A stretch of 64,000 bases of DNA from Halorussus vallis (GCF_024138165.1 NZ_CP100000.1:62001-126000); one strand, 5' to 3'; shown: positions 50,948-59,748, numbered from the stretch's first letter. Notes: a model not told the origin generated them from the sequence alone. Numbers and translations: made by a program.

Positions 50948-52846
50948 ATGACTGACGACGAACTCATCTGGCGAATCGCGGGCGGTTCCGGCGACGGAAT
51001 CGACTCGACGAGCCAGAACTTCGCGAAGGCCCTGATGCGGTCGGGGCTGAACGTCTTCACGCATCGTCACTACCCGTCGCGCATCCGAGGCGGCCACACG
51101 TACGTGGAAATTCGGGCCAGCGATAAGCCCGTAAAGTCGCGCGGGGACAACTACAACTTCCTGCTGGCGCTGGGCGACAGTTTCGCCCGGAACCCCCAGG
51201 AGGAAGCTTACTACGGCAACGAGGAGATCAAGCCGCTGTCGGAGAACCTCGACGAACTCCGCGAAGGCGGGGTCATCGTCTACGACGCCGGCCTGCTCGA
51301 CACCGACGAGATCGAGAACTTCGACGAGCGCGTCGAGGAGAACGACTGGCACGTCTACGACCTCGACCTTCGTGGGCTGGCGAAGGAACACGGTCGGGAG
51401 GTCATGCGGAACACCGCGGGCGTCGGCGCGACCGCCGCCCTGCTGGACATGGACCTCCAGTACATCGAGGAGTTGATGGAGGACGCGATGAGCGGCGACG
51501 TGCTCGAAGCGAACCTCCAGATCCTCGAGGAGGCCTACGAGTCAGTGAAGAACGACTACGACCACACCCACGACCTGCGCGCCCCGACCGGCGACCACGA
51601 CGAGGAGCAGGTCCTCGTCTCCGGTTCGCACGGCATCTCGTACGGCGCGCTCGACGAGGGCTGTCGGTTCATCGCGGGCTACCCGATGACCCCGTGGACC
51701 GACGTGTTCACCATCATGACCCAGCACCTGCCGGACATGGGCGGCATCTCCGAGCAGGTCGAGGACGAGATCGCCGCCGCGTCGCTCGCCATCGGCGCGA
51801 GCCACGCGGGCGCGAAGGCGATGTCTGGGTCCTCGGGCGGCGGGTTCGCGCTGATGTCCGAACCGCTCGGCCTCGCCGAGATGACCGAGACGCCCATCGT
51901 GCTCGTCGAGTCGATGCGCGCCGGCGGTTCGACCGGGATGCCGACCAAGCCCGAGCAGGGCGACCTCGAACACGTCCTGTACACGAGCCAGGGCGACTCC
52001 AACCGCGTGGTGTTCGCGCCGGGCGACCCCGCGGAGTGTTACGAACAGACCCGCAAGGCGTTCGAGATCGCCTACAACTACCAGATTCCGTCCATCGTCC
52101 TGTACGACCAGAAGCTCTCGGGCGGCCACCAGACAATTCCGGAGGCCGTCTTCGACGAGGAGCCGAACCCGGACCTCGGCAGCATCGTCACCGAGCAGGA
52201 CCTCGAGGAGGCCGCCCACGAGGCCGGCCGATTCAAGCGGTACATGTACGACGCCGAGGGCGACCGGGAGGGCGTCAGCCCGCGGTCGCTGCCCGGCCAG
52301 AAGGGCGGTAACTACCTCGCGTCCGGCAACGAGCACAACGAGGTCGGCCACATCAGCGAGGACCCGACGAACCGCGTCCTCCAGATGGAGCGTCGGATGG
52401 CCAAGCTCGACTCCATCCGCGAGGAGCTCGACGAGACCACCGACCACCAGCCGGTCTACGGTCCGGAGGACGCCGACTACGGCATCCTCAGCTTCGGTTC
52501 GACGAAGGGCGTCGTCGAGGAGGCCGTCGACATCCTCAACGAGGAGGGCCACTCGGTGAAGGCGATGAACGTCAGCGACATCATGCCGTTCGCCAAGGCC
52601 GACGTGACCGAGTTCCTCGAAGGCGTCGACGAGGCGCTGGTCGTCGAGATGAACGCGACCGCGCAGTTCCGCCGGCACATCCAGGGCCAGCTCGGCCGCT
52701 TCGGCGAGAAGCTGTACAGCCTGCTCAAGTACGACGGCAACCCGTTCGAGCCGTCCGAAGTCGTCTCCGGCTTCCAGACTCACCTCGAAGGGAACGCCGA
52801 CGTGAGCGACTACAACGTCCGCATCGAATCCGCGACGGGTGACTAA
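50948..52846 (+). CDS. porA: 2-oxoacid:ferredoxin oxidoreductase, fused gamma-alpha subunit (pyruvate type likely)
   Basis: A 632-residue cytoplasmic subunit. The N-terminal gamma domain (about 5-185; IAGGSGDGIDSTSQNFAKALM) is fused to the alpha pyrimidine-binding domain (from about 200; YPMTPWTDVFTIMTQHLPDMGG) and the transketolase C-terminal-like domain. The length matches haloarchaeal pyruvate:ferredoxin oxidoreductase rather than the shorter 2-oxoglutarate enzyme; this choice rests on remembered sizes. It oxidises pyruvate to acetyl-CoA with ferredoxin. The beta subunit gene follows after 2 bp. Confidence 0.88.
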   Translation: MTDDELIWRIAGGSGDGIDSTSQNFAKALMRSGLNVFTHRHYPSRIRGGHTYVEIRASDKPVKSRGDNYNFLLALGDSFARNPQEEAYYGNEEIKPLSENLDELREGGVIVYDAGLLDTDEIENFDERVEENDWHVYDLDLRGLAKEHGREVMRNTAGVGATAALLDMDLQYIEELMEDAMSGDVLEANLQILEEAYESVKNDYDHTHDLRAPTGDHDEEQVLVSGSHGISYGALDEGCRFIAGYPMTPWTDVFTIMTQHLPDMGGISEQVEDEIAAASLAIGASHAGAKAMSGSSGGGFALMSEPLGLAEMTETPIVLVESMRAGGSTGMPTKPEQGDLEHVLYTSQGDSNRVVFAPGDPAECYEQTRKAFEIAYNYQIPSIVLYDQKLSGGHQTIPEAVFDEEPNPDLGSIVTEQDLEEAAHEAGRFKRYMYDAEGDREGVSPRSLPGQKGGNYLASGNEHNEVGHISEDPTNRVLQMERRMAKLDSIREELDETTDHQPVYGPEDADYGILSFGSTKGVVEEAVDILNEEGHSVKAMNVSDIMPFAKADVTEFLEGVDEALVVEMNATAQFRRHIQGQLGRFGEKLYSLLKYDGNPFEPSEVVSGFQTHLEGNADVSDYNVRIESATGD

Positions 52847-52848
52847 CC

Positions 52849-53784
52849 ATGAGTGCATTCAACGCAATCGGCGAGGAGCGAGACATCGACAGAGACGAGT
52901 TCACTCCGGCCATCGAACCCCAGGCGACCTGGTGTCCCGGCTGCGGTGACTTCGGCGTCCTGAAGGCGCTGAAGCAGGCGATGCCCGAGGTCGGGCGCAC
53001 GCCCGAAGAGACCCTGCTGGTCACGGGCATCGGCTGTTCGGGGAAGCTCTCGAGCTACTTCAAGAGCTACGGTTTCCACTCCATCCACGGGCGCGCGCTG
53101 CCCGTGGCTCGCGCCGCCAAGCTCGCCAACCCCGGCCTCGAGGTCATCGCGGCCGGCGGCGACGGCGACGGCTACGGCATCGGCGGGAACCACTTCATGC
53201 ACACCGCCCGCGAGAACCACGACATGACCTACATCGTCTTCGACAACGAGATCTTCGGGCTGACGAAGGGACAGACCTCCCCGACCAGCCCCAAGGGTCA
53301 CAAGTCGAAGACCCAGCCCCATGGGAGCGCCAAGAGCCCGATTCGACCGCTCTCGCTCGGCCTGACCTCCGGCGCGACTTACGTCGCTCGCACGGCCGCG
53401 GTCAACCCGAACCAGGCCAAGGAGATCCTCGCGGAGGCGATGGAGCACGACGGCTTCGCGCACGTCGACTTCCTGACCCAGTGTCCGACGTGGAACAAGG
53501 ACGCCAAGCAGTACGTGCCCTACATCGACGTCCAGGACAGCGACGACTACGACTTCGACATCCACGACCGCCGCGAGGCGGCCGAGATGATGTACGAGGC
53601 CGAGGACGCCCTCTACGAGGGCACCGTCCTCACGGGTCGGTTCTACGTCGACGACGAGCGCCCGTCCTACCAGCAGGAGAAGCAGCAGTCCGGCGACATG
53701 CCCGAGGAACCGCTGGCCGAGCGGTACTTCGACGAGGACTACGAGTGGGAGCGTAGCTACGACCTGCTCGAACGCCACAAGTAA
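52849..53784 (+). CDS. porB: 2-oxoacid:ferredoxin oxidoreductase, beta subunit
   Basis: A 311-residue subunit binding thiamine pyrophosphate (GGDGDGYGIGGNHF, about 104-117). It also binds one [4Fe-4S] cluster through Cys29, Cys32 (CPGC), Cys63 (GIGCSGK) and a fourth Cys in LTQCPTW. It passes electrons to ferredoxin. It begins 2 bp after the alpha subunit stop. The C-terminal acidic tail is typical. A hairpin with T-runs follows it. Confidence 0.9.
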   Translation: MSAFNAIGEERDIDRDEFTPAIEPQATWCPGCGDFGVLKALKQAMPEVGRTPEETLLVTGIGCSGKLSSYFKSYGFHSIHGRALPVARAAKLANPGLEVIAAGGDGDGYGIGGNHFMHTARENHDMTYIVFDNEIFGLTKGQTSPTSPKGHKSKTQPHGSAKSPIRPLSLGLTSGATYVARTAAVNPNQAKEILAEAMEHDGFAHVDFLTQCPTWNKDAKQYVPYIDVQDSDDYDFDIHDRREAAEMMYEAEDALYEGTVLTGRFYVDDERPSYQQEKQQSGDMPEEPLAERYFDEDYEWERSYDLLERHK

Positions 53785-53824
53785 TCGGTCCGCGGTCCGT
53801 CGGTTTCGGCCACGCTCGTTTTCC

Positions 53825-53857
53825 GGCCGCATCGCCGTCGTCGACGGCGGTGCGGCC
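53825..53857 (+). terminator. 15-bp hairpin after porAB
   Basis: Arms 53825-53839 and 53843-53857 pair fully with one G-U wobble and a 3-base loop. It begins 40 bp after the porB stop and is followed by CCATTTTG. With GC-rich stem and U-run it resembles a bacterial-type intrinsic terminator. Confidence 0.55.
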
Positions 53858-53923
53858 GTCCCATTTTGCGCGGAGATTCATCCGTCGCAGTTGTGCGTAG
53901 CGACGCGCACGAAGAAACCGGAT

Positions 53924-53958
53924 GGCCGGAGGGCGGCGCAAAGCGCCGCCCTTCGGCC
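53924..53958 (-). terminator. 16-bp hairpin after lipoprotein gene
   Basis: Arms 53924-53939 and 53943-53958 pair with one wobble and an AAA loop. It starts 9 bp beyond the stop codon (53967) of the reverse lipoprotein gene. Together with the hairpin at 53825-53857, it gives each convergent transcript its own structure. Confidence 0.55.
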
Positions 53959-53966
53959 GACTGTCC

Positions 53967-54242
53967 TCAATTTCCGTCGGGACCGAGCGGCGCGGCGCTC
54001 CTGTCGTCGCCACCTTCTCCGCCTTCGCCTCCTCCACCTTCTCCACCCTCGCCTCCTCCTCCGCCTTCGCCACCTTCTCCGCCCTCCCCACCTTCGCCTC
54101 CTCCACCCTCACCGCCTTCTCCGCCTTCTCCGCCTTCGCCGCCCTCGCCGCCACCGCCCGGCATCCCGCACCCCGCGAGGGCCGTGGCTCCGACCGTGAG
54201 TGCGCCGCACAGGAACCGTCGCCGCGACTTGTTACGACTCAT
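53967..54242 (-). CDS. Tat lipoprotein with Gly-Gly-Glu repeats
   Basis: A 91-residue protein. N-terminal SRRRFLCGALTVGATALAGC holds a twin-arginine motif and a lipobox ending at Cys25. The mature part is almost only Gly and Glu in GGE or GGGGE repeats (about 29-78), ending DDRSAAPLGPDGN. It would sit outside the membrane on a lipid anchor as a flexible acidic polymer. The DNA is a near-tandem repeat with period 3-9 and may vary between strains. Function unknown; no neighbour explains it. Confidence 0.65.
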   Translation of the reverse strand: MSRNKSRRRFLCGALTVGATALAGCGMPGGGGEGGEGGEGGEGGEGGGGEGGEGGEGGEGGGGGEGGEGGGGEGGEGGDDRSAAPLGPDGN

Positions 54243-54483
54243 GGCGGAGACGAGGACGCGCGGCTCCGAAAAGGCGACGGCCGGGTCGGTCGCGGACGGC
54301 CGGACCGGTTACGGAAGGGCGAACCGGGTGAACGCCGGGCGGTGTCCGCCCGCCGGGACGCGCTCGTCGACCGGCGCCGTGAGAGCGCCGGAGAGGTCCC
54401 GAGAGCCGCGAACGCGGGGCTCTCCGACTTCGTTGCATCAGCGAACAAAGCGTTTACCGATTCGGAAGGTATTTTTTCGTGTA

Positions 54484-54499
54484 ACCGAAATAGTTCGGT
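54484..54499. promoter_or_regulatory. Palindrome before Lrp-type regulator gene
   Basis: ACCGAA-ATAG-TTCGGT, perfect 6-bp arms, ending 1 bp before the ATG at 54501 and lying downstream of a TATA-like GGTATTTTTT (54469-54478). The position suits autorepression by the encoded protein. Confidence 0.5.
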
Positions 54500-54500
54500 A

Positions 54501-54929
54501 ATGAGCGCCCAGTCGACCGAGGATAGGATACTTTCGGTCCTCGAGGAGGACGCCCAAGCATCGTACGCCGAGATCGCCGACCGGGCGAACGTCTCGAAGC
54601 CCACGGTCCGAAAGTACATCGAGAAGCTCGAAGACGAGGGGGTCATCGTGGGCTACTCCGCCGAAATCGACCCGAAGAAGCTCTCGAGCCAGAGCATCGC
54701 GCTCGTCGGCATCGACGTGACCAGCGAGGAGTACGTCGAGGCGACCCGCGGCCTCAAGGCCCTCGACGAGATAGAGACGCTCTACACCTCCAGCGGCGAC
54801 CACATGCTGATGGCGGAGGTCCGGGCGGCCGACGGCGACGCGGTCGGCGAGGTCATCAGCGAGAAGATTCTCGAAATCGACGGCGTGACCGCCGCCCACC
54901 CCTCGTTCCTCCAGGAACGACTGAAGTAG
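54501..54929 (+). CDS. Lrp/AsnC family transcriptional regulator
   Basis: A 142-residue protein. HTH at about 6-50 (EDRILSVLEEDAQASYAEIADRANVSKPTVRKYIEKLEDEGVI) and a RAM ligand-binding domain (about 65-138; SIALVGIDVTS ... EIETLYTSSGDHMLMAEVR). Typically it binds an amino acid and regulates nitrogen or central metabolism. Its location after the oxidoreductase genes and before the aminotransferase suggests local targets. The frame is open upstream, but ATG at 54501 directly follows an operator-like palindrome. Confidence 0.92.
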   Translation: MSAQSTEDRILSVLEEDAQASYAEIADRANVSKPTVRKYIEKLEDEGVIVGYSAEIDPKKLSSQSIALVGIDVTSEEYVEATRGLKALDEIETLYTSSGDHMLMAEVRAADGDAVGEVISEKILEIDGVTAAHPSFLQERLK

Positions 54930-54997
54930 TCGACACCGTCGCCCTTCTCACTCCGTCGCCGCGAGAACCTCGTTGGCGTCCGCCTCGAAGCGTCTCT

Positions 54998-55162
54998 ATG
55001 TAGAACGGTTCGCTCGACGCGGTCGACCGGAGCATCCTATTTCTGCTCCAGCGCGACGTGAGACACAGCATCATCGACATCGCCGAGGAAAACGAACCGT
55101 CGGGGCTGTCGGTAACCTGCAACTATCTGACTTGCGAGAACGACCGGAAGGTCACCTTCTGA
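54998..55162 (+). pseudogene. Remnant of a second regulator HTH domain (Lrp/AsnC-like)
   Basis: After an ATG at 54998 the second codon is TAG, yet the frame then reads NGSLDAVDRSILFLLQRD and DIAEENEPSGLSVT before ending at 55160-55162. The LDxxDRxILxLLQxDxR...IAEE pattern is the start of an AsnC-type HTH. The RAM domain and the second HTH helix are missing. It sits 68 bp after the intact Lrp gene, so it may be a decayed duplicate. Not expected to make a functional protein. Confidence 0.5.
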
Positions 55163-55226
55163 CCGCCTCGGCCTCTCGTTCGCCGGACGGGCGTCGAGTG
55201 TCGCGGCCGAAACGACGGCCCTCGAC

Positions 55227-56384
55227 TCAGTCGGCGGCCGACAGTTCGACCGATTCGAGCGCCTGCTGAATCCGCTCGGAGGCCTTCTCCAGTTGTTCGG
55301 CGCTGTTCGCGTACGACACCCGCAGGCAGTCGCGGGCGTTCGACCCGAAGTCCGGACCGGGGGTCATCGCCACGCCCGCCTCCTCCAGGAAGAAGTCGGC
55401 GGCGTCGAAGGCGTCTCCGGGCAGTTCGCTCACGTCGATGAGCAGGTAGTACGCGCCGCCGGGCGTGTAGCCCATGCTCATCCCCCAGTCCTCGACCGCG
55501 TCGACCAGGTAGTCCCGGCGCTCGCGGTACGTGTCGCGCACGTCGTCCAGCGTGTCCGTGGCTTCCTCCAGGGCGGCCACGCCGCCGGACTGGACGAAGT
55601 TCGGCGCGCAGATGAGCGTGTTCTGGGCGATGCGGTTGACGTACTCGGCGTACTCCGGCGGCGTGACCATCCAGCCGAGTCGCCATCCGGTCATGGCGAA
55701 CCGCTTGGAGAAGCCGTCGAGCACGAACGCGTCGTCGGTGTACTCCAGCACGGAGTGGTCCTCGCCCTCGTAGGTCAGGCCGTGGTAGACCTCGTCGGAG
55801 ACGACCGTCGCGTCGGCGGCGTCGGCCAGGTCGACGAGTCGTTCGAGCGTCTTGCCGTCGTACACCGCGCCGGTCGGGTTCGACGGCGAGTTGAGCAGCA
55901 GTGCCTCGGTGTCGGCGTCGACGGTCCGGGCGAAGGCGTCGACGCTCGGCCGGAACCCCTCGTCGGCCGACAGCGACACGGTGGAAACGGTGCCGTCGGC
56001 CTGCCGGACGAAGTTCGGGTAACAGGCGTAGTAGGGGTCGGTCAGCACCACCTCGTCGCCGGGGTCGACCAGCACGCTGAACGCGAGCCAGAGCGCGGGC
56101 GACGAACCGGAGGTCACGATGATGCGCTCGGGCGGCACGTCGACGCCGTACTGGCGGTCGTAGTACGCCGAGATGGCGTCCCGGAGTTCGGGCTTGCCCT
56201 TCGAGGAGGTGTAGCTCGTCTCGCCTGCTCGGAGCGCCGCGATTGCCGCCTCAGTGACCGCTGTCGGCGTCTCGAAGTCGGGTTCGCCCACTTCGAGGTG
56301 TACCACGTCGTCCATGCGGTTGGCCCGTTCGAGCACGTCCATCGCGGTGAACGGGGTCGTCCTGGTCGCGCGCTCCGAAACCAT
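55227..56384 (-). CDS. PLP-dependent aminotransferase, class I/II
   Basis: A 385-residue fold-type I enzyme starting MVSERATRTTPFTAM. VVHLEVGEPDFETP and the lysine block VLDGFSKRFAMTGWRLGWM identify the aspartate/aromatic aminotransferase group. SPSNPTGAVYDG and a C-terminal arginine in GSNARDCLRVSYANS are in place. An upstream in-frame extension is excluded by a promoter at 56407-56417. Amino donor not determinable; aspartate is most usual in this subfamily. Confidence 0.92.
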   Translation of the reverse strand: MVSERATRTTPFTAMDVLERANRMDDVVHLEVGEPDFETPTAVTEAAIAALRAGETSYTSSKGKPELRDAISAYYDRQYGVDVPPERIIVTSGSSPALWLAFSVLVDPGDEVVLTDPYYACYPNFVRQADGTVSTVSLSADEGFRPSVDAFARTVDADTEALLLNSPSNPTGAVYDGKTLERLVDLADAADATVVSDEVYHGLTYEGEDHSVLEYTDDAFVLDGFSKRFAMTGWRLGWMVTPPEYAEYVNRIAQNTLICAPNFVQSGGVAALEEATDTLDDVRDTYRERRDYLVDAVEDWGMSMGYTPGGAYYLLIDVSELPGDAFDAADFFLEEAGVAMTPGPDFGSNARDCLRVSYANSAEQLEKASERIQQALESVELSAAD

Positions 56385-56406
56385 GTACGAATGCACGTGG
56401 GGACGG

Positions 56407-56417
56407 GGATATAAACG
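56407..56417 (-). promoter_or_regulatory. TATA box of aminotransferase gene
   Basis: CGTTTATATCC on the minus strand, 23-33 bp upstream of the ATG at 56384. The spacing implies a leaderless transcript. Confidence 0.6.
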
Positions 56418-56490
56418 TTCGATGTGACAGTCAGTATTTGCCGTCGAAACGTGGCACCCGGTCGGGGTGTTCTGGTGGCTGGACGACAGA

Positions 56491-56524
56491 TTAGTTAGCA
56501 CGAAACCATAACTAACGTACGTTA
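56491..56524. promoter_or_regulatory. Two adjacent palindromes upstream of sugar ABC operon
   Basis: TTAGTTA (56491-56497) is matched in reverse by TAACTAA (56509-56515) across 11 bp. It is joined to TAACGTACGTTA (56513-56524), a perfect 12-bp palindrome. They lie 110-143 bp before the substrate-binding protein ATG and also upstream of the divergent aminotransferase. They could bind a sugar-responsive regulator. They do not match the TrmB consensus I know. Confidence 0.5.
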
Positions 56525-56633
56525 TCTTCCTCTCACCTCGCGGCGTCGATGCTAATCTTACGTGCCAGATGTTGACACTGGCCGTGGGCATTAACAACGA
56601 TGACCTCGTATCCGGTTGCGGGTTGGGGAATCC

Positions 56634-57887
56634 ATGCAAGAGACACGCAGAAGCTTTTTGAAAGCGACAGGAGCAGCGGGTGTGGCCGGCGTCGCGGGTA
56701 GCGCGTCCGCGCTGGCACAGAACAAGTCCATCACGTTCTACAACGCCGGGAGCCTACAGTACGACCCCGGGACAGAGAAGAACATCCAGCGGTTCGAAGA
56801 TCAGACCGGTATCACGGTCAACGTCAACGAGGTGCCGTGGTCGAACCTCAAGACGACGCTCATCACCCAGTGGCGCAACCAGGGGAGCAAGGTCGACGCG
56901 TTCAACGGCCCGACCTGGTGGCTCGCCGACTTCGTTGCGGCCGACTGGATCGTGCCGCTCGACCTGCCGAAGAACCACGTTTCGAAGTATCCGCAGAACC
57001 TGCAGGAACTCATCCAGTTCGACGGGAAGGCGTACATGGCCCCGCAACTGGGCAAGTGGGGAACCTTCCTGTACGACAGGCAGGCGCTCCAGCAGAACAA
57101 CATCCAGCAACCGCCGCAGAACTGGGACGAGATCATCCAGAAGGGCAAGAAGCTGAGCACAGGCAACCAGTCTGGGTTCGCGTTCACGTGGGCGAACAAG
57201 GACGTGTTCACGTTCAAGCAGTTCCTCTATCAGGCCGGCGGCCAGCTGTTCAACGAGCAGAACGAACCGACGTTCGTCAACAAGGGCGTCGACGTGTTCA
57301 ACAACCTGCTGTTGCCGCTCCGCAAGCAGAACGTCGTCCCCGACGGCATCTCGACGATGGGCGAGGGGCCGGTCGGCGACGCCTTCATCGGCGGGAGCGT
57401 GGCGACCGTCGAATCGTGGACGCCGCTGGCGAGCCGCGCGTGGGAGTCGAAGGACTGGAGTCAGCAGCGCCTCGGCGTCGCCAAGCCGCCGAAGGGACCC
57501 CAGAGCCGCGCGACGTTCCAGGACACCAACGGCATCGGGGTTTCGAAGTTCTCGAAGAACCAGCAGGCCGCCAAGCGGTTCGCCCAGTTCATGTCGACCA
57601 CTCAGTCGCTGAAGACCGACATGCTCACCGAGGGCAACCCCGCGCCGGTGCCGGACGTCTACGAGATGTCCGAGGTCAAAAACCAGTTCCCGCAGAAGTG
57701 GCTTGACGTCCAGAAGTACAACCTGCAACACGCCAAGAGCGAAACCTACCGGGCCCAGCCGCAGGTCGACAACTACCTCTCGAACCAGATTACGCCGGCG
57801 CTCCTGGGCAAGAAGCCGCCGAAGCAGGCGCTCCAGACCGCCGCGCAGAACATCCGCCAGCTCTACAAGAACCTCGGCATCCTCTAA
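56634..57887 (+). CDS. Sugar-type ABC transporter substrate-binding protein
   Basis: A 417-residue extracellular protein with a Tat signal TRRSFLKATG (residues 4-13) and cleavage near ASALAQ. There is no lipobox cysteine, so it may be free or anchored otherwise. The fold is type I extracellular solute-binding (MalE/UgpB-like): ITFYNAGSLQYDPGTEKNIQRFEDQ at the start and many Gln/Asn residues in the lobes. It delivers a sugar or glycerol-phosphate-like solute to the permeases encoded next. First gene of a four-gene operon. Confidence 0.9.
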   Translation: MQETRRSFLKATGAAGVAGVAGSASALAQNKSITFYNAGSLQYDPGTEKNIQRFEDQTGITVNVNEVPWSNLKTTLITQWRNQGSKVDAFNGPTWWLADFVAADWIVPLDLPKNHVSKYPQNLQELIQFDGKAYMAPQLGKWGTFLYDRQALQQNNIQQPPQNWDEIIQKGKKLSTGNQSGFAFTWANKDVFTFKQFLYQAGGQLFNEQNEPTFVNKGVDVFNNLLLPLRKQNVVPDGISTMGEGPVGDAFIGGSVATVESWTPLASRAWESKDWSQQRLGVAKPPKGPQSRATFQDTNGIGVSKFSKNQQAAKRFAQFMSTTQSLKTDMLTEGNPAPVPDVYEMSEVKNQFPQKWLDVQKYNLQHAKSETYRAQPQVDNYLSNQITPALLGKKPPKQALQTAAQNIRQLYKNLGIL

Positions 57888-57898
57888 ACTGAGCGTCC

Positions 57899-58831
57899 AT
57901 GTCCACCTCGACGGATTCGTTGCGCCGAACGCTCGACCGGCTGTTCGTCCCGCTGACGGTCGGGCCGACGCTGCTGTGGATAGCCGGCATCATCGTCTAC
58001 CCGACGGCTCAGCTGTTCTGGTCCAGCCTGTTCTGGACCAACCCCATCACGGGCGCCAGGGAGTTCGTCGGCCTCCGGAACTTCAAGGACCTGCTGGTGG
58101 GCGACGCCGGGGGCTGGCTCGGCGTGGTGAATCCGACGTTCGTGAACTTCACGTGGAACACCATCGTCTACGTCGGGTTCAGCGTCACCATCTCGTTCCT
58201 GCTCGGCCTCGGCGTCGCGCTCCTGCTGAACAAGGACCTCGCGGGTCGGGGGTGGCTCAGAACCGCGGTGATCGTGCCGTGGATTCTGCCGTACGTGATG
58301 AGCGGGCTGATGTGGCGCTGGATGTTCCAGGCCCAGTACGGTGCGATAAACGGCGTGCTCGCCCAGTCGGGGCTGATAGAGAGCAAGATCGCGTTCCTCT
58401 CGGACGGGACGCTCGCGATGATGGCGCTCATCATCGCCGACGTGTGGGTGTTCACGCCGTTCATCATCATCATCCTGCTGGCGGGCCTGCAGAACGTGCC
58501 CGAGCAGTTGTACGACGCCGCCGAGGTCGACGGTGCGAGCCGATGGTCGCGGTTCCGGAACGTCACGTACCCGTTCCTGAAACCGTCGATTCTGGTCGCG
58601 CTGACCATCCGCATCATCTTCGATATCCGCGCGCTCGACCTCGTCTGGGTCATGACCCAGGGCGGACCGGGTAAAGCGACCGAGGTGTGGGCCTCCTGGC
58701 TGTATCGAACCGCGATGGTGTTCGGCCGACCCGGCGAGGGCGCCGCGCTCGGCGTGGTGCTGCTGGCGGTGACGTTCGCCATCGTCGCGGTGCTGTACAA
58801 GGTATTCGGCGAAACCCCCTACGCAACATGA
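57899..58831 (+). CDS. ABC sugar transporter permease, MalF/UgpA-type
   Basis: A 310-residue protein with six helices. The cytoplasmic EAA loop reads EQLYDAAEVDGASRWSRFRNVTYP, the site for the ATPase. It begins 11 bp after the binding-protein stop and overlaps the second permease by 4 bp (ATGA). Confidence 0.92.
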   Translation: MSTSTDSLRRTLDRLFVPLTVGPTLLWIAGIIVYPTAQLFWSSLFWTNPITGAREFVGLRNFKDLLVGDAGGWLGVVNPTFVNFTWNTIVYVGFSVTISFLLGLGVALLLNKDLAGRGWLRTAVIVPWILPYVMSGLMWRWMFQAQYGAINGVLAQSGLIESKIAFLSDGTLAMMALIIADVWVFTPFIIIILLAGLQNVPEQLYDAAEVDGASRWSRFRNVTYPFLKPSILVALTIRIIFDIRALDLVWVMTQGGPGKATEVWASWLYRTAMVFGRPGEGAALGVVLLAVTFAIVAVLYKVFGETPYAT

Positions 58832-59748
58832 GCACCGAAACGTCCTACTTCGACCGAATCGTCGACGGGTTCGGCCTCGACACCGACAACGAGTGGCCGA
58901 GCGTGGTCCGCGAGCGCCTGGTGGCCTACGGCTTGCTGGGGGTGTACGTGTTCGTGGTGTGGTTCCCGATCTACTACATCCTCATCACGAGCATCCAGCC
59001 GGCGTCGGAGGTGCTCTCGCTCCCGATCAACTTCATCCCGCAGCAGATCACGGCGAGCAACTACGTCGACATCTTCGCCAACCGGCCGTTCGAACTGTAC
59101 ACGTTCAACAGCCTGGTGGTCGCGAGCGTCACGACGCTCATCTGCGTCACCCTCGGGACCGTGACCGGCTACACGTTCTCCCGCCACGACTTCCTGGGGA
59201 ACAAGGCGCTGTTGCTCTCGATCGTCGGCGCGCGGATGATTCCGCCCATCGCGCTCATCGTGCCGTTCTTCTCGATCATGAGCAACCCGCCGCTCATCGG
59301 CTGGCTGACCGGGAGTCTGTACGACACGAAGATCGCACTGATCCTGACGTACACGTTCTTCAACCTCCCGTTCGCGGTGTGGATAATGAAGAACTACTTC
59401 GACGGCGTGCCCGAGAGCCTCGACGAGCAGGCCCAGGTCGACGGCTGTTCGCAGTGGGAGGGGTTCGTGAAGGTCATCCTCCCGGTCGCCAAGCCCGGCA
59501 TTGCCGCCACCGCCATCCTGGCGTTCATCTTCTCGTGGAACGAGTTCGTGTTCGCGCTCGTGCTCACGTCCTCCGAGCAGGCCCAGACGTTACCGATCGC
59601 GGTGTCGCTGTTCGTGGCCGACGACTTCGTCGACTGGGCCCACCTGGCGGCCGGCGGGATGATCGCGGCGCTGCCGGGCATCCTGTTCGGCCTGTTCTTC
59701 CAGCGCTACATCGTCAGCGGACTCACTCAAGGAGCTGTCAAGGAATGA
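58828..59748 (+). CDS. ABC sugar transporter permease, MalG/UgpE-type
   Basis: A 306-residue protein starting MSTETSYFDRI, with six helices and EAA loop ESLDEQAQVDGCSQWEGFVKVILP. The longer frame (58687) is an overlap with the first permease and is rejected. The ATPase gene follows; a 17-codon frame bridges the two genes. Confidence 0.92.
   Translation: MSTETSYFDRIVDGFGLDTDNEWPSVVRERLVAYGLLGVYVFVVWFPIYYILITSIQPASEVLSLPINFIPQQITASNYVDIFANRPFELYTFNSLVVASVTTLICVTLGTVTGYTFSRHDFLGNKALLLSIVGARMIPPIALIVPFFSIMSNPPLIGWLTGSLYDTKIALILTYTFFNLPFAVWIMKNYFDGVPESLDEQAQVDGCSQWEGFVKVILPVAKPGIAATAILAFIFSWNEFVFALVLTSSEQAQTLPIAVSLFVADDFVDWAHLAAGGMIAALPGILFGLFFQRYIVSGLTQGAVKE

Noticed and set aside
54011-54160. 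Regular repeats resembling a CRISPR array or minisatellite
   Set aside because: The repeat follows codon periodicity of the Gly-Gly-Glu lipoprotein; there are no unique spacers of uniform length.
53922-54500. Long N-terminal extension of the Lrp regulator
   Set aside because: Runs opposite the lipoprotein gene and includes the operator-like palindrome; the family starts at 54501.
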